A stretch of 64,000 bases of DNA from Escherichia coli (GCF_011881725.1 NZ_JAATUR010000022.1:1-64000), one strand, 5' to 3'; positions 12,499 to 27,604 are shown, counted from the first letter of the stretch. A program made the numbers and translations. Notes: generated by a model from the letters alone, not told the origin.

Positions 12499-13581
12499 GT
12501 GAAACCAGTAACGCTATACGATGTCGCTGAGTATGCCGGAGTCTCTTATCAGACCGTTTCCCGCGTGGTAAATCAGGCCAGCCACGTTTCTGCAAAAACG
12601 CGAGAAAAAGTGGAAGCGGCAATGGCGGAGCTGAATTACATTCCCAACCGCGTGGCCCAACAACTGGCGGGCAAACAGTCGTTGCTGATTGGCGTAGCCA
12701 CCTCCAGCCTGGCCCTGCACGCACCGTCGCAAATTGTCGCGGCGATCAAATCCCGCGCCGATCAACTGGGGGCCAGCGTGGTGGTGTCAATGGTGGAGCG
12801 AAGCGGCGTCGAAGCCTGTAAATCAGCAGTACACAACCTTCTCGCGCAACGTGTCAGCGGGCTGATCATCAACTATCCGCTGGATGACCAGGATGCCATT
12901 GCTGTGGAAGCCGCCTGCGCTAATATTCCGGCTTTATTTCTTGATGTCTCCGACCAGACCCCCATCAACAGTATTATTTTTTCCCATGAAGAAGGTACTC
13001 GACTGGGCGTGGAGCATTTGATCGCATTGGGTCACCAGCAAATCGCGCTGTTAGCGGGTCCATTAAGTTCTGTCTCGGCGCGTCTGCGACTGGCGGGCTG
13101 GCACAAATATCTCAAATGCAATCAAATTCAGCCGATTATTGAACTGGAAGGCGACTGGAGCGCCATGTCCGGTTTTCAACAAACGATGCAGATGCTGAAT
13201 GAGGGCATCATTCCTACTGCGATGCTGGTTGCCAACGATCAGATGGCGCTGGGCGCAATGCGCGCCATTACCGAGTTCGGGCTGCGCGTCGGCGCGGATA
13301 TCTCGGTAGTAGGATACGACGATACCGAAGACAGCTCGTGTTATATCCCGCCGTTAACCACCATCAAACAAGATTTTCGCCTGCTGGGGCAAACCAGCGT
13401 GGACCGCTTGCTGCAACTCTCTCAGGGCCAGGCAGTGAAGGGAAATCAGCTACTGCCCGTATCACTGGTGAAAAGAAAAACCACACTGCCGCCTAATACG
13501 CAAACCGCGTCTCCCCAGGCATTGGCGGATTCATTAATGCAACTGGCGCGACAAATTTCCCGACTGGATAGCGGGCAGTGA
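12499..13581 (+). CDS. lacI: LacI, lactose operon repressor
   Basis: Tetrameric repressor that binds lacO1 together with O2 or O3 and is released by allolactose. It has 360 aa starting at a GTG (VKPVTLYDV), after the GGTGGTG leader typical of lacI. Headpiece: LYDVAEYAGVSYQTVSRVVN with recognition-helix residues Tyr17 and Gln18, then the hinge NRVAQQLAGKQS. The core is a periplasmic-binding-protein fold, and the tetramerisation heptads are in LADSLMQLARQISRLDSGQ. A few substitutions from K-12 are seen, such as KCNQIQPIIELEGDW in the core. lacO3 overlaps the stop codon. Confidence 0.98.
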   Translation: MKPVTLYDVAEYAGVSYQTVSRVVNQASHVSAKTREKVEAAMAELNYIPNRVAQQLAGKQSLLIGVATSSLALHAPSQIVAAIKSRADQLGASVVVSMVERSGVEACKSAVHNLLAQRVSGLIINYPLDDQDAIAVEAACANIPALFLDVSDQTPINSIIFSHEEGTRLGVEHLIALGHQQIALLAGPLSSVSARLRLAGWHKYLKCNQIQPIIELEGDWSAMSGFQQTMQMLNEGIIPTAMLVANDQMALGAMRAITEFGLRVGADISVVGYDDTEDSSCYIPPLTTIKQDFRLLGQTSVDRLLQLSQGQAVKGNQLLPVSLVKRKTTLPPNTQTASPQALADSLMQLARQISRLDSGQ

Positions 13582-13594
13582 GCGCAACGCAATT
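13574..13594 (+). promoter_or_regulatory. lac operator O3
   Basis: A 21-bp auxiliary operator beginning GGCAGTGAGCGCAACG and overlapping the last codons of lacI. It agrees with the K-12 O3 sequence at every position I can recall. It allows DNA looping with O1, 92 bp downstream. Confidence 0.9.
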
Positions 13595-13596
13595 AA

Positions 13597-13612
13597 TGTG
13601 AGTCAGCTCACT
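13597..13612 (+). promoter_or_regulatory. CRP site of the lac promoter
   Basis: TGTGA-GTCAGC-TCACT, the class I CRP site centred about 61 bp before the expected lac start. The spacer differs by one base from the K-12 spacer GTTAGC. Confidence 0.92.
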
Positions 13613-13629
13613 CATTAAGCTCCCCAGGC

Positions 13630-13659
13630 TTTACACCCTGTGCTTTCGGCTCGTATGTT
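13630..13659 (+). promoter_or_regulatory. lacZYA promoter
   Basis: -35 TTTACA (13630-13635) and -10 TATGTT (13654-13659) with the 18-bp spacing of wild-type lacP. The hexamers are unchanged from K-12. The spacer reads CCCTGTGCTTTCGG where K-12 has CTTTATGCTTCCGG. Confidence 0.93.
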
Positions 13660-13665
13660 GTGTGA

Positions 13666-16778
<3,113 letters not shown>

Positions 16779-16784
16779 TAATAA

Positions 16785-18083
<1,299 letters not shown>

Positions 18084-18087
18084 GCAA

Positions 18088-18127
18088 TCAATGTCGGATG
18101 CGGCGCCAGCGCCTTATCCGACCTACA
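18088..18127. repeat. REP element between lacY and lacA
   Basis: A single REP palindrome, GTCGGATGCGGCGCCAGC then GCCTTATCCGACC, in the 63-bp lacY-lacA gap. Confidence 0.85.
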
Positions 18128-18146
18128 TATGGACGCTAGAATTGTA

Positions 18147-18758
18147 ATGAAGATGTCGATGACTGAAAGAATAAAAGCAGGAAAGCTATTTACCGATATG
18201 TGCGAAGGTTTACCTGAAAAAAGACTTCGTGGTAAAGCGTTAATGTATGAGTTTAATCACTCGCATCCGTCAGAAGTTGAAAAAAGAGAAAACCTGATTA
18301 AAGAAATGTTTGCCACGGTCGGGGAAAATGCCTGGGTAGAGCCGCCAGTGTATTTTTCTTATGGTTCCAACATCCATATTGGGCGCAACTTTTACGCAAA
18401 TTTCAATTTAACCATCGTCGATGACTACACGGTCACTATCGGTGATAACGTCCTGATTGCTCCCAACGTTACTCTTTCCGTTACGGGGCACCCTGTACAC
18501 CATGAGTTAAGAAAAAACGGAGAGATGTACTCTTTTCCGATAACAATTGGCAATAATGTCTGGATCGGTAGTCATGTGGTAATTAATCCTGGCGTTACTA
18601 TTGGGGAGAACTCGGTAATTGGCGCGGGAAGTGTCGTAACAAAAGATATTCCACCAAACGTGGTGGCCGCTGGTGTTCCTTGTCGGGTTATTCGTGAAAT
18701 AAACGACCGGGATAAGCAATATTATTACAAAGATTATAAAGTTGAATCGCCAGGTTAA
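18147..18758 (+). CDS. lacA: LacA, galactoside O-acetyltransferase
   Basis: Transfers acetyl from acetyl-CoA to galactosides, probably to detoxify non-metabolisable ones. It has 203 aa, the K-12 length, with left-handed beta-helix hexapeptide repeats in the C-terminal half (for example IGNNVWIGSHVVINPGVTIG) and the catalytic histidine in TGHPVHHE. The start MKMSMTERI matches K-12 MNMPMTERI, but the upstream bases CTAGAATTGTA contain no purine-rich ribosome site where K-12 has GGAG. An in-frame ATG at 18129 would add six residues. The last residues SPG differ from K-12. Confidence 0.95.
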   Translation: MKMSMTERIKAGKLFTDMCEGLPEKRLRGKALMYEFNHSHPSEVEKRENLIKEMFATVGENAWVEPPVYFSYGSNIHIGRNFYANFNLTIVDDYTVTIGDNVLIAPNVTLSVTGHPVHHELRKNGEMYSFPITIGNNVWIGSHVVINPGVTIGENSVIGAGSVVTKDIPPNVVAAGVPCRVIREINDRDKQYYYKDYKVESPG

Positions 18759-18770
18759 ATTAACAAAATT

Positions 18771-18838
18771 GCCTGATGCGCTACGCTTATCAGGCCTACA
18801 AGTTCAGTGCTCTACGTAGGCCTGATAAGGCGTTCACA
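18771..18838. repeat. REP pair between lacA and codA
   Basis: Two facing REP units (GCCTGATGCGCTACGC...TATCAGGCCTAC and GTAGGCCTGATAAGGCG) fill the lacA-codA gap. No trace of a cyn gene is seen here. Confidence 0.8.
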
Positions 18839-18844
18839 GGTCAA

Positions 18845-20128
18845 TTACCGTTTGTAATCGATGGTTTCCGGCTGCTCCAGATACACGGTGGTTTGTGCCG
18901 GTTGTGTACTGGCAATCACTTTACCGCCACGTACCGAATAACGTACGGGTACCTGACGGCGCAGCGCATCAAACCCATTTTCTGCAGGCAGAATAATCAG
19001 GTTAGCGCTATTTCCGGCGGTAATACCATAATCCTGCAAATTCAACGTTCTGGCGCTGTGGTGGGTTATCAAATTCAGGCCATCGTTAATCTGCCCGTAG
19101 CCCATCAGCTGGCAAACATGCAGCCCCATATGCAGCACTTGCAGCATATTCGCGGTTCCCAGCGGATACCACGGATCGAATACATCATCGTGACCAAAGC
19201 AAACATTAATGCCGGACTCCAGCATCTCTTTAACGCGCGTAATGCCGCGACGTTTTGGATAAGTATCGAAACGCCCTTGTAGATGAATATTCACCAGCGG
19301 GTTGGCGACAAAGTTAATACCGGACATTTGCAGCAAGCGGAACAGGCGCGAGGTATACGCCCCGTTATAGGAGTGCATTGCCGTGGTGTGGCTGGCGGTG
19401 ACTCGCGCGCCCATTCCTTCGCGGTGAGCCAGAGCGGCAACGGTTTCGACAAAGCGCGACTGCTCATCGTCGATCTCGTCACAGTGAACGTCGATCAGGC
19501 GGTCGTATTTTTGCGCCAGAGCGAAAGTTTTATGCAGCGACTCCACGCCGTATTCGCGGGTAAATTCAAAATGCGGAATCGCCCCAACAACGTCTGCCCC
19601 TAAGCGTAGTGCCTCTTCCAGCAACGCTTCACCGTTGGGATAAGAAAGAATCCCTTCCTGCGGGAAGGCGACGATTTGTAGATCAATCCACGGCGCGACT
19701 TCCTGCTTCACTTCCAGCATCGCTTTCAGCGCAGTCAGCGTTGCATCCGAAACATCGACATGGGTACGCACATGCTGAATGCCGTTGGCAATCTGCCATT
19801 TCAGCGTTTGCCAGGCGCGTTGTTTCACATCATCATGGGTTAATAACGCTTTGCGCTCGGCCCAGCGTTCAATGCCTTCAAACAGCGTACCGGATTGATT
19901 CCAGTTCGGTTGCCCGGCGGTTTGCGTGGTGTCCAGGTGAATATGCGGCTCCACAAACGGCGGTAAAACTAAACCTTGCTCTGCATCCAGGCTGTTTTCT
20001 GTTACGGGCATCACGCCAGATTGCGCATCAATGGCGTTGATTTTTCCGTCCTGCAAATGGATCTGCCACAGCCCCTCTTTGCCAGGTAAGCGGGCATTAA
20101 TAATTGTTTGTAAAGCGTTATTCGACAC
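18845..20128 (-). CDS. codA: CodA, cytosine deaminase
   Basis: Deaminates cytosine to uracil and ammonia, and also isoguanine. It has 427 aa from a GTG start ([10 protein letters not shown]), the K-12 start and length. It is an amidohydrolase barrel. Metal and catalytic residues are visible: HIHLD (His61 and His63), [10 protein letters not shown] (His214 and Glu217), SHTTAMHS (His246) and [10 protein letters not shown] (Asp313). It overlaps the end of codB by 11 bp and is translated from the same message. Confidence 0.97.
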   Translation of the reverse strand: MSNNALQTIINARLPGKEGLWQIHLQDGKINAIDAQSGVMPVTENSLDAEQGLVLPPFVEPHIHLDTTQTAGQPNWNQSGTLFEGIERWAERKALLTHDDVKQRAWQTLKWQIANGIQHVRTHVDVSDATLTALKAMLEVKQEVAPWIDLQIVAFPQEGILSYPNGEALLEEALRLGADVVGAIPHFEFTREYGVESLHKTFALAQKYDRLIDVHCDEIDDEQSRFVETVAALAHREGMGARVTASHTTAMHSYNGAYTSRLFRLLQMSGINFVANPLVNIHLQGRFDTYPKRRGITRVKEMLESGINVCFGHDDVFDPWYPLGTANMLQVLHMGLHVCQLMGYGQINDGLNLITHHSARTLNLQDYGITAGNSANLIILPAENGFDALRRQVPVRYSVRGGKVIASTQPAQTTVYLEQPETIDYKR

Positions 20129-21377
20129 TGTTAGCCTCCACATGCGTCATTGCAGCTGTCGTTTTGCGATTCAAAATCGGGTTAAGGATCAGATAGCTCA
20201 GCGCGCCACCTAATACCGCGTTGACCGGAACAATCCCCGGTAACCAGTGGCCTGCGGCAATCCCCAGCGCGACAGCCAGAATCGCCACCCAATTAACACT
20301 CATCATACGCGTGGTCGCAAAGTGCTCATAGCGGCGACGGTTCATCAGATAGTCAGCGATAATCACGCCGCCAACCGGAGGAATAGCTGCCGAAAGGAAA
20401 GTCAGCCAGCCGACAAAATTGTTGTACAGCCATAATGCGCAAACCGTACCGATAATACCGTTGATTACCGAAAGAGTTTTGCTCGACATACCGGTAATGT
20501 TGGCGAAACCTAAACCCGACGCATACAGCGCGTTATCGTTGGTGGTCCAGATATTCAGCCCCAGCACCACAATCGCAGGCAGCAGCAGGCCCTGAGCAAT
20601 CATCACATCAGAGATATCTGCCATCCCCAGTGCCGCCGCTCCCGCTGCACCGAAAATAAACATCAACGAGTTACCGAGGAAAAAGGCCACCATCGCCACC
20701 AGCACCGCCAGTTTGGCATTGCGGCCAAACCGGACAAAGTCAGCGGTGAGCGTACCCGCACTGATAAATGACCCCACAACCAGCGCCAGCGCGACATTGA
20801 AATCTAACGGTTGTGCGGGAACGACGGCTTTTAGCGCCTCCAGACCGCCCATGCCGTTTACAGCCAGCCACACCGAATAACCGCCAAGGCAGGCGATAGC
20901 CGGAACCGCAATGACAGAAAGAACAGTCAGCGCCGAAATGCCAAAGAACACGGTGACGGTCATCAGTAAACCGGAGACGGCAATCAGCAAATTAATATCC
21001 AGCCCGGTCGCTTTGCCTACCGGAATGGCGAACATCGCCACGCCAACACCAAACCAACCGACCTGGGTACCGCCCAGCAGTAGTGAAGGTAGCCATGAGC
21101 CTTTAACACCAAAGGAGAAGCGAGCAAGAAGATGGGTGGTCAGGCCGGTTTTTGCGCCAATGTAACCAAGAAAGGAAGTGTAAATACCGAGGAGAAGATT
21201 ACCGATGAGAACTGCGAGGAAGAAATCATGATAGCTAAGACCGGTTCCGAGAGTACCGCCGGTCCACATACTGGCGGAAAAGAAGGTTAATCCCAGCATG
21301 ACGAACGTCAATGCCAATACCCCTTTCCGCGCCGACTGCGGGACTGGCCCCTGGCTGAAGTTGTTATCTTGCGACAC
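20118..21377 (-). CDS. codB: CodB, cytosine permease
   Basis: Inner-membrane cytosine importer of the NCS1 family, 419 aa, about 12 membrane segments. The GTG start ([10 protein letters not shown]) gives the exact K-12 length; the longer open frame upstream has no similarity. Substrate-site segments such as [11 protein letters not shown] and [13 protein letters not shown] are intact. It is the first gene of codBA, with a PurR box about 65 bp before its start. Confidence 0.96.
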   Translation of the reverse strand: MSQDNNFSQGPVPQSARKGVLALTFVMLGLTFFSASMWTGGTLGTGLSYHDFFLAVLIGNLLLGIYTSFLGYIGAKTGLTTHLLARFSFGVKGSWLPSLLLGGTQVGWFGVGVAMFAIPVGKATGLDINLLIAVSGLLMTVTVFFGISALTVLSVIAVPAIACLGGYSVWLAVNGMGGLEALKAVVPAQPLDFNVALALVVGSFISAGTLTADFVRFGRNAKLAVLVAMVAFFLGNSLMFIFGAAGAAALGMADISDVMIAQGLLLPAIVVLGLNIWTTNDNALYASGLGFANITGMSSKTLSVINGIIGTVCALWLYNNFVGWLTFLSAAIPPVGGVIIADYLMNRRRYEHFATTRMMSVNWVAILAVALGIAAGHWLPGIVPVNAVLGGALSYLILNPILNRKTTAAMTHVEANSVE

Positions 21378-21442
21378 GAAATTCCTCCGTTTGCTGTTTG
21401 AAACCCAAAAAATCCGCCGCATTCTATTTATCTGTAGATAAA

Positions 21443-21458
21443 AAGCAATCGTTTTCGT
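21443..21458 (-). promoter_or_regulatory. PurR box of codBA
   Basis: ACGAAAACGATTGCTT on the minus strand, close to the 16-bp PurR consensus ACGCAAACGTTTGCGT. codBA is a known PurR target that is also raised under nitrogen limitation. Confidence 0.8.
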
Positions 21459-21539
21459 AGAGGAATATATTTTTAATATGGATAAACGCAAAACGGTGGG
21501 TAAAAAATTATCTGTGGAAAAACAGTGGGTAGGCATGAC

Positions 21540-21963
21540 AGGAAACACCAGCGTCGCATCAGGCAACGACGCACGGCTGTCGGATGCGGCGCGGGCGCCT
21601 TATCCGACCTACGGTGGGCGCAGGTTTGTAGGCATGATAAGACGCGCCTGCGTCGCATCAGGCAACGCCACACAACCGTCGGATGCGGCGCGAGCGCCTT
21701 ATCCGACCTACGGTGGGCGCAGGCCTGTAGGCATGATAAGACGCGCCAGCGTCGCATCAGGCAACGACGCACGGCTGTCGGATGCGGCGCGAGCGCCTTA
21801 TCCGACCTACCGTTCGGGCGCTGGCCTGTAGGCATGATAAGACGCGTCAGCGTCGCATCAGGCAACGCCACACAACTGTCGGATGCGGCGCGAAGCCTTA
21901 TCCGACCGACTGTGGGCGCAGGTTTGTAGGCATGATAAGACGCGTCAGCGTTGCATCAGGCAA
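21540..21963. repeat. BIME array between codB and prpE, four units
   Basis: Four tandem units of 99-101 bp, each with CGGATGCGGCGCG (at about 21581, 21680, 21779 and 21880) followed by a facing REP GCATGATAAGACGCG...GCATCAGGCAACG. The repeat runs right up to the prpE stop codon. No gene is visible within it. Confidence 0.93.
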
Positions 21964-21967
21964 CACC

Positions 21968-23854
21968 TTACTCTTCCATCGCCTGGCGGATCTGATCCAA
22001 CGACGCAGGATCATCGATGGTCGTCAGATCCCCCGGATCGCGTCCTTCGCAAATCGCCTGGATCGTGCGGCGCAGCATTTTTCCGGATCGCGTTTTCGGT
22101 AATTGCGAAACAAACCAGACGTGCGCCGGGCGGCCAAAGTTGCCAATCTGGCTATCCACCAGCGCCATAATCGCCTTCTCTTGTGAATACGCCACCTCGC
22201 GGTCTTCCAGACTGTCGCTCGCTTTCGGAATGACAAAGGCCACCGCCACCTGCCCTTTCAGCGCATCTTTCACCCCTACCACCGCCACTTCAGCAACGCC
22301 CGGATGACTGGAGATACTCTCTTCAATCTCGCGCGTGCCCAGCCGATGTCCGGCAACGTTAATCACATCGTCTGTGCGCCCGAGAATAAAGTGATAACCG
22401 TCAGCATCGCGGATGCCCCAGTCAAAGGTGGCGTACACCGGACGGGAAAACAGCGACCAGTAGGTCTTCACAAAGCGGTCATCGTCGCCCCAGATGGTCT
22501 GAATACAGCCCGGCGGCAATGGCCCCTCCACCACCAGCATCCCTTTCTCATTGACACCGCACGGTTCGCCGGTGACTTCATTGAGCAACTGCACGTTGTA
22601 GCCATACATCGGCACGCCGGGGCTTCCCAGACGCGTCGGCCTGTCGTCGAGACCGCGAGCAATCGCCATGATCGGCCAGCCGGATTCGGTCTGCCAGTAG
22701 TTGTCGATGACCGGCACATCCAGCGTATTGCTCACCCAACTGGCGGTCGGCTCGTCCAGCGGTTCTCCCGCCAGATAGAGCACTTCCAGCGACGAAAGAT
22801 CGTGTTTGCGAATTTCAGCGGTAGGGAATTTTTTCAGCACCCGAATGGCGGTTGGCGCCGAGAACATACGGCTTACCTGATATTTCTCGACGATTTTCCA
22901 CCACACGCCGCAATCCGGATAAGTCGGCAACCCTTCGTAAACAATGGTCGCCATCCCCGCCAGCAGAGGCGCGTAAACGATGTACGAATGCCCCACTACC
23001 CAACCGATATCCGACGCACAGAAGAACACGCCGCCCGCTTTGCCGCCAAAAATGGTTTCCATCGAGGTCGCCAGCGCCACCGCATATCCGCCGACGTCAC
23101 GCTGCACGCCTTTAGGTTTGCCGGTAGTGCCGGAGGTGTAGAGAATGCAGGAGGTTTCGTTGGATTCCAGCCACGCCACCGGCACCCGCGCGCCGATGTG
23201 TTGATGGCGCAACGACGCGAAATCGACATCTCGCCCGCTGACCCGCGCCATTTTCGCCAGCCCGCGCTCCACCAGCAAAACGTGGCGCGGCTGATGCTGC
23301 GCCTGACTTATCGCATCGTCGAGCAATTTTTTATACGGAATGATTTTGCCACCGCGCGCCCCGGCATCGGCCGAGACAATCAACGCCGGTCTGGCATCAT
23401 CAATTCGTGCCGCCACGCTGTGGGAGGCAAATCCACCAAATACCACCGAGTGAATAGCGCCAATGCGCGCGCAGGCCAGCAGGGTAATATGCGCTTCAGC
23501 AATCATCGGCATATACACCAGCACCCGATCGCCACGCTGCACGCCCAGTGAGCGCAGCATTGACGCCACCGCGTTCACTTCGTCATGCAACTGGCGAAAG
23601 GTAAAGGTGCGCTCTTCTTCTGTTTCCGAAGAGACGGCAATCAGCGCCAGCGCCTCTGGCTGTTTCTCCAGCCAGCGGTCGATGGCGTTGTGGCACAAGT
23701 TGGTCCGGCCTTCACAAAACCAACGGGCAAACGGCGGATTACTGTGATCGAGCGTTTGCGTAAAGGGCGTCTGCCAGTCGATACGCCGGGCCTGCTCGGC
23801 CCAGAATTGCTCTGGTTCGTTAATCGAACGCTGATAAAATTCGCTAAAAGACAT
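21968..23854 (-). CDS. prpE: PrpE, propionyl-CoA synthetase
   Basis: Activates propionate to propionyl-CoA through a propionyl-AMP intermediate. It has 628 aa, equal to K-12, an AMP-forming acyl-CoA synthetase. Motifs: YTSGTTGKPKGVQR (P-loop, about residues 242-255), the adenine-site segment DNYWQTESGWP, and the acetylatable C-terminal lysine in PKTRSGKMLRR. It is the last gene of prpBCDE, 39 bp after prpD. Confidence 0.97.
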   Translation of the reverse strand: MSFSEFYQRSINEPEQFWAEQARRIDWQTPFTQTLDHSNPPFARWFCEGRTNLCHNAIDRWLEKQPEALALIAVSSETEEERTFTFRQLHDEVNAVASMLRSLGVQRGDRVLVYMPMIAEAHITLLACARIGAIHSVVFGGFASHSVAARIDDARPALIVSADAGARGGKIIPYKKLLDDAISQAQHQPRHVLLVERGLAKMARVSGRDVDFASLRHQHIGARVPVAWLESNETSCILYTSGTTGKPKGVQRDVGGYAVALATSMETIFGGKAGGVFFCASDIGWVVGHSYIVYAPLLAGMATIVYEGLPTYPDCGVWWKIVEKYQVSRMFSAPTAIRVLKKFPTAEIRKHDLSSLEVLYLAGEPLDEPTASWVSNTLDVPVIDNYWQTESGWPIMAIARGLDDRPTRLGSPGVPMYGYNVQLLNEVTGEPCGVNEKGMLVVEGPLPPGCIQTIWGDDDRFVKTYWSLFSRPVYATFDWGIRDADGYHFILGRTDDVINVAGHRLGTREIEESISSHPGVAEVAVVGVKDALKGQVAVAFVIPKASDSLEDREVAYSQEKAIMALVDSQIGNFGRPAHVWFVSQLPKTRSGKMLRRTIQAICEGRDPGDLTTIDDPASLDQIRQAMEE

Positions 23855-23893
23855 AATGCTCTCCTGTTGAACTTACGCCTTACCGCAGTTTGC

Positions 23894-25345
23894 TTAGATC
23901 ACATACAGGTCGAGATACTCGTTGACCGGCATCTGTTCCAGGCGAGTTCTGTCGAGAGAAACCTCCAGAATGCGCTGCTGTTGGCGAGTCGGGAACTGGC
24001 GCGCGAGATTGATTTTGAATTTATCGACCAGCTTCGGAATGCCATCCTGACGACGACGCGCATGACCAATTGGGTACTCCACCACCACTTCTTCAAAACG
24101 CGTTCCGTCGGTGAACTCAAGGGTAATGGCATTGGCGATGGCGCGTTTTTCCGGATTGTGATAGTCAGCGGTAAACGCCGGATCTTCAAAGCAGTTGATC
24201 TTCTCGCGCAGAGCGTCAATGCGTTTATCTTGCGCAACGTTGTCTTCGTAATCTGCCGCCGTTAAGCGCCCGAACAGCAGTGGGATTGCCACCATGTACT
24301 GAATGCAGTGGTCGCGGTCAGCCGGGTTATTGAGCGGCCCTTTTTTGTCGATGATGCGAATACAGGCTTCGTGGGTACGAATGGTCACTTTTTCGATATC
24401 AGCCGCTGTTTTGCCTGCTGCCTGCATCTGTTCATAGAGCGTCATCGCTGCTTCAACTGCCGTCTGGGAGTGGAACTCCGCCGGAAAGGAGATTTTGAAC
24501 AGCACATTTTCCATCACGTAGGAACCGTATGGGCGCTGGAAGCGGAACGACTCCCCTTTGAAGGAGACGTCGTAGAAGCCCCACACCGGCGCAGTCAGGG
24601 CTGACGGGTAACCCATTTCGCCGGTTTTCGCCATAAGTGCCAGCCGTACCGCACGGGATGTGGCATCGCCCGCCGCCCAGGATTTACGCGTGCCGGTGTT
24701 CGGCGCATGACGATAGGTGCGCAGCGACTGACCGTCTACCCACGCCAGCGAAACGGCGTTGAGGATTTCCTCTCGGGTCAGGCCGAGCATTTCGGCTACT
24801 ACGGCGGTGGAAGCGACTTTCACTAACAGAACGTGGTCGAGGCCGACGCGGTTAAAGGAGTTTTCCAGTGCGATGCAGCCCTGAATTTCGTGAGCTTTAA
24901 TCATTCCGGTCAGCACCTGTCTCATGGTCAATGGCGCTTTGCCGCTGGCGACCGCGTTACGGGATAACCAGTCCGCCGTTGCCAGAATGCCGCCGAGGTT
25001 GTCGGAAGGATGGCCCCACTCCGCTGCCAGCCAGGTATCGTTGAAATCGAGCCAGCGGATCATCGCGCCGATGTTAAATGCAGCCTGGACAGGATCGAGC
25101 TGGAACTGGGTTCCGGGGACGCGCACGCCGTTAGGTACGACGGTGCCGGGGACAATTGGCCCCAAAAGTTTTTTACAGGCCGGATATTCGAGCGCTTCCA
25201 GACCGCAGCCGAGGGTGTCGAGCAGGCAGTAATGGGCGGTGTCGTAGGCCACTCTGGAGCTGATTTCGTAGTTCATCACGTAATCGACGATATCAACGAT
25301 TTCACGGTCAAATTCCGGGCGGATGTTATTGATTTGAGCTGACAT
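23894..25345 (-). CDS. prpD: PrpD, 2-methylcitrate dehydratase
   Basis: Fe-S-independent dehydratase that converts 2-methylcitrate to 2-methyl-cis-aconitate. It has 483 aa, the K-12 length, of the MmgE/PrpD family. The family core with [20 protein letters not shown] lies near residues 100-120 and [20 protein letters not shown] near 215-235. It sits 33 bp after prpC. Confidence 0.97.
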   Translation of the reverse strand: MSAQINNIRPEFDREIVDIVDYVMNYEISSRVAYDTAHYCLLDTLGCGLEALEYPACKKLLGPIVPGTVVPNGVRVPGTQFQLDPVQAAFNIGAMIRWLDFNDTWLAAEWGHPSDNLGGILATADWLSRNAVASGKAPLTMRQVLTGMIKAHEIQGCIALENSFNRVGLDHVLLVKVASTAVVAEMLGLTREEILNAVSLAWVDGQSLRTYRHAPNTGTRKSWAAGDATSRAVRLALMAKTGEMGYPSALTAPVWGFYDVSFKGESFRFQRPYGSYVMENVLFKISFPAEFHSQTAVEAAMTLYEQMQAAGKTAADIEKVTIRTHEACIRIIDKKGPLNNPADRDHCIQYMVAIPLLFGRLTAADYEDNVAQDKRIDALREKINCFEDPAFTADYHNPEKRAIANAITLEFTDGTRFEEVVVEYPIGHARRRQDGIPKLVDKFKINLARQFPTRQQQRILEVSLDRTRLEQMPVNEYLDLYVI

Positions 25346-25378
25346 TGGGTACGTTTCCTTATTGTTATTCGTAGAGGT

Positions 25379-26548
25379 TTACTGACGCTTATCCAGCACG
25401 ACAAACTGGCGATCTTCCGGTCCAACGTAATTGGCGGAAGGACGGATAATTTTGTTGTCCTGACGTTGTTCGATAATGTGCGCCGCCCAGCCGGTGACGC
25501 GGGCGATGACAAACAGTGGCGTGAACATTTCGGTGGGAACACCCATCATGTTGTAGGAAACAGCGGAGAACCAGTCGAGATTAGGGAACATCTTTTTGCT
25601 CTCCCACATCACCGTTTCCAGGCGATCGGCGATGTTGTACATCTTCAGCGAACCGCCTTCCTGCGAGAGCTGCTTCGCCACACGTTTGATCACCTGATGA
25701 CGCGGGTCGGCGATGGTATAAACCGGATGACCAAAACCAATCACCACTTCTTTGTTCTCCACGCGCTTGCGAATATCGGCTTCGGCCTCGTCCGGCGTTT
25801 CGTAGCGTTGCTGGATCTCCAGCGACACTTCATTCGCCCCGCCGTGTTTCGGCCCGCGCAGTGCGCCAATCGCGCCGATAATGGCTGAGTACATATCCGA
25901 GCCGGTGCCCGCAATCACCCGGCTGGTAAAGGTGGAGGCGTTAAACTCATGCTCGGCGTACAGCACCAGCGAAATATGCATCGCCTTTTCCCAGCTTTGC
26001 GATGGCTTTTCGCCATGCAGCAGATGCAGGAAGTGACCGCCGATAGAGTCGTCATCGGTTTCCGGCTGGATACGTTCGCCGTTGTGGCTGTAGTGATACC
26101 AGTAGAGAAGAATCGAGCTCAGCGACGCCAACAGTTTGTCGGCAATATCGCGCGCGCCAGAGACGGTGTGCCCCTCTTTTTCCGGCAGCGTGCAGCCGAG
26201 CGCGGAAACACCGGTGCGCATGACATCCATCGGGTGCGACGCCGCCGGTAAGGCTTCCAGCACAGTACGCACGTTAGCCGGTAAACCGCGCAGGGCTTTC
26301 AGTTTCGTTTTGTAAGCGGCGAGTTCGTCACCGGTCGGCAGTTTGCCGTGGATCAGCAGATGCGCCACTTCTTCAAATTCGCAATGTTCCGCCAGATCAA
26401 GAATATCGTAGCCACGGTAATGCAGGTCGTTGCCGCTTTTACCCACGGTGCAGAGCGCCGTATTGCCTGCCGGAACGCCGGAAAGCGCCACAGATTTTTT
26501 GGGTTTAATGACATGGGTACTGTTTTGCAGGATCGTTGTGTCGCTCAT
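25379..26548 (-). CDS. prpC: PrpC, 2-methylcitrate synthase
   Basis: Condenses propionyl-CoA with oxaloacetate to 2-methylcitrate. It has 389 aa in the citrate synthase fold. Catalytic histidines are in [11 protein letters not shown] and [14 protein letters not shown], and the catalytic aspartate is in [15 protein letters not shown]. Separated from prpB by a 165-bp gap that contains a REP pair. Confidence 0.97.
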   Translation of the reverse strand: MSDTTILQNSTHVIKPKKSVALSGVPAGNTALCTVGKSGNDLHYRGYDILDLAEHCEFEEVAHLLIHGKLPTGDELAAYKTKLKALRGLPANVRTVLEALPAASHPMDVMRTGVSALGCTLPEKEGHTVSGARDIADKLLASLSSILLYWYHYSHNGERIQPETDDDSIGGHFLHLLHGEKPSQSWEKAMHISLVLYAEHEFNASTFTSRVIAGTGSDMYSAIIGAIGALRGPKHGGANEVSLEIQQRYETPDEAEADIRKRVENKEVVIGFGHPVYTIADPRHQVIKRVAKQLSQEGGSLKMYNIADRLETVMWESKKMFPNLDWFSAVSYNMMGVPTEMFTPLFVIARVTGWAAHIIEQRQDNKIIRPSANYVGPEDRQFVVLDKRQ

Positions 26549-26574
26549 GTTGTCCTCGTCATTTTTATCATTTG

Positions 26575-26692
26575 TAGGGTCGGGATATTGTCGGATGCGA
26601 CGCCATGCGCCTTATCCGACCTACAGCTCGGTTCACCCCGTAGGCCTGATAAGCCGCGCCAGCCGCGCATCAGGCATCGGTTGTCGAATACA
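26575..26692. repeat. REP pair between prpC and prpB
   Basis: Two facing REP units (TGTCGGATGCGACG...CTTATCCGACCTAC and GTAGGCCTGATAAGCCGCG...GCATCAGGCATC) inside the prpBCDE operon, where they can alter stability of the upstream prpB message. Confidence 0.85.
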
Positions 26693-26713
26693 ACCAACGG
26701 GCGTTTGTTTTTT

Positions 26714-27604
26714 TTATTTCGCCTGGCTACGTGCAAACAGGTCGTCGAGCTTCTCTTCGTACTGGTAGTAGTTGATGCTTTCGTACAGCTCGTTTCGGGT
26801 CTGCATTGTGTCGATGACGCTTTTCTGCGTGCCTTCCTGACGCAGGACGTTGTAGACATGCTCAGCAGCACGGTTCATGGCGCGGAAAGCAGAGAGGGGA
26901 TAAAGCGCCATCGCTACATGGGCGCTGCGTAATTCGTCGGTGGTAAACAGCGGTGTTGCGCCAAATTCGGTAATGTTGGCGAGGATTGGCACCTGCACCG
27001 CATCGGCAAACTGGCGGTACATGGCGAGTTCGGTAATTGCTTCCGGGAACAGCATCTCGGCCCCCGCTTCAACGTAGGCCTGCGCGCGTTCGATCGCGGC
27101 ATCCAGCCCTTCTACCGCCAGCGCATCGGTGCGCGCCATGATCACAAAATCAGGATCGGTTTTCGCATCCACTGCCGCGCGGATCCGATCCACCATCTCT
27201 TCTTTCGAGACGATCGCTTTGTTCGGGCGATGACCACAGCGTTTAGCACCTACCTGATCTTCAATATGCAATCCTGCCGCACCGGCTTTAATCATCGATT
27301 TCACCGTACGCGCCACGTTAAAGGCAGAAGAGCCAAAACCGATATCGGCATCCACCAGCAGTGGCAGCGAACAGACATCGGTGATACGGCGAATGTCGGT
27401 CAGCACATCATCAAGGGTAGAAATACCGAGATCGGGCAGCCCCAGTGAACCTGCCGCCACACCACCACCGGAGAGATAAATCGCCTGATATCCGGCACGC
27501 TGCGCTAACAGCGCATGGTTGGCGTTAATGGTGCCGACAATCTGCAATGGATTTTCTTTGGTGAGTGCAGCGCGAAATGCTTTGCCTGGAGAGTGTAGAG
27601 ACAT
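26714..27604 (-). CDS. prpB: PrpB, 2-methylisocitrate lyase
   Basis: Splits 2-methylisocitrate to pyruvate and succinate, the last step of the methylcitrate cycle. It has 296 aa of the isocitrate lyase/PEP mutase superfamily. The active-site loop reads [11 protein letters not shown] with the catalytic cysteine near residue 123, and the metal-binding DADIGFGS lies near 85-92. It is the first gene of the operon, about 50 bp downstream of a sigma-54 promoter. Confidence 0.97.
   Translation of the reverse strand: MSLHSPGKAFRAALTKENPLQIVGTINANHALLAQRAGYQAIYLSGGGVAAGSLGLPDLGISTLDDVLTDIRRITDVCSLPLLVDADIGFGSSAFNVARTVKSMIKAGAAGLHIEDQVGAKRCGHRPNKAIVSKEEMVDRIRAAVDAKTDPDFVIMARTDALAVEGLDAAIERAQAYVEAGAEMLFPEAITELAMYRQFADAVQVPILANITEFGATPLFTTDELRSAHVAMALYPLSAFRAMNRAAEHVYNVLRQEGTQKSVIDTMQTRNELYESINYYQYEEKLDDLFARSQAK

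Noticed and set aside
21473-21929. Long frames between codB and prpE on both strands
   Set aside because: They arise from the 99-bp BIME repeats and carry no family signature.
22304-23551. 415-codon plus-strand frame opposite prpE
   Set aside because: Antisense shadow of prpE; rich in arginine and histidine, no ribosome site or domain.
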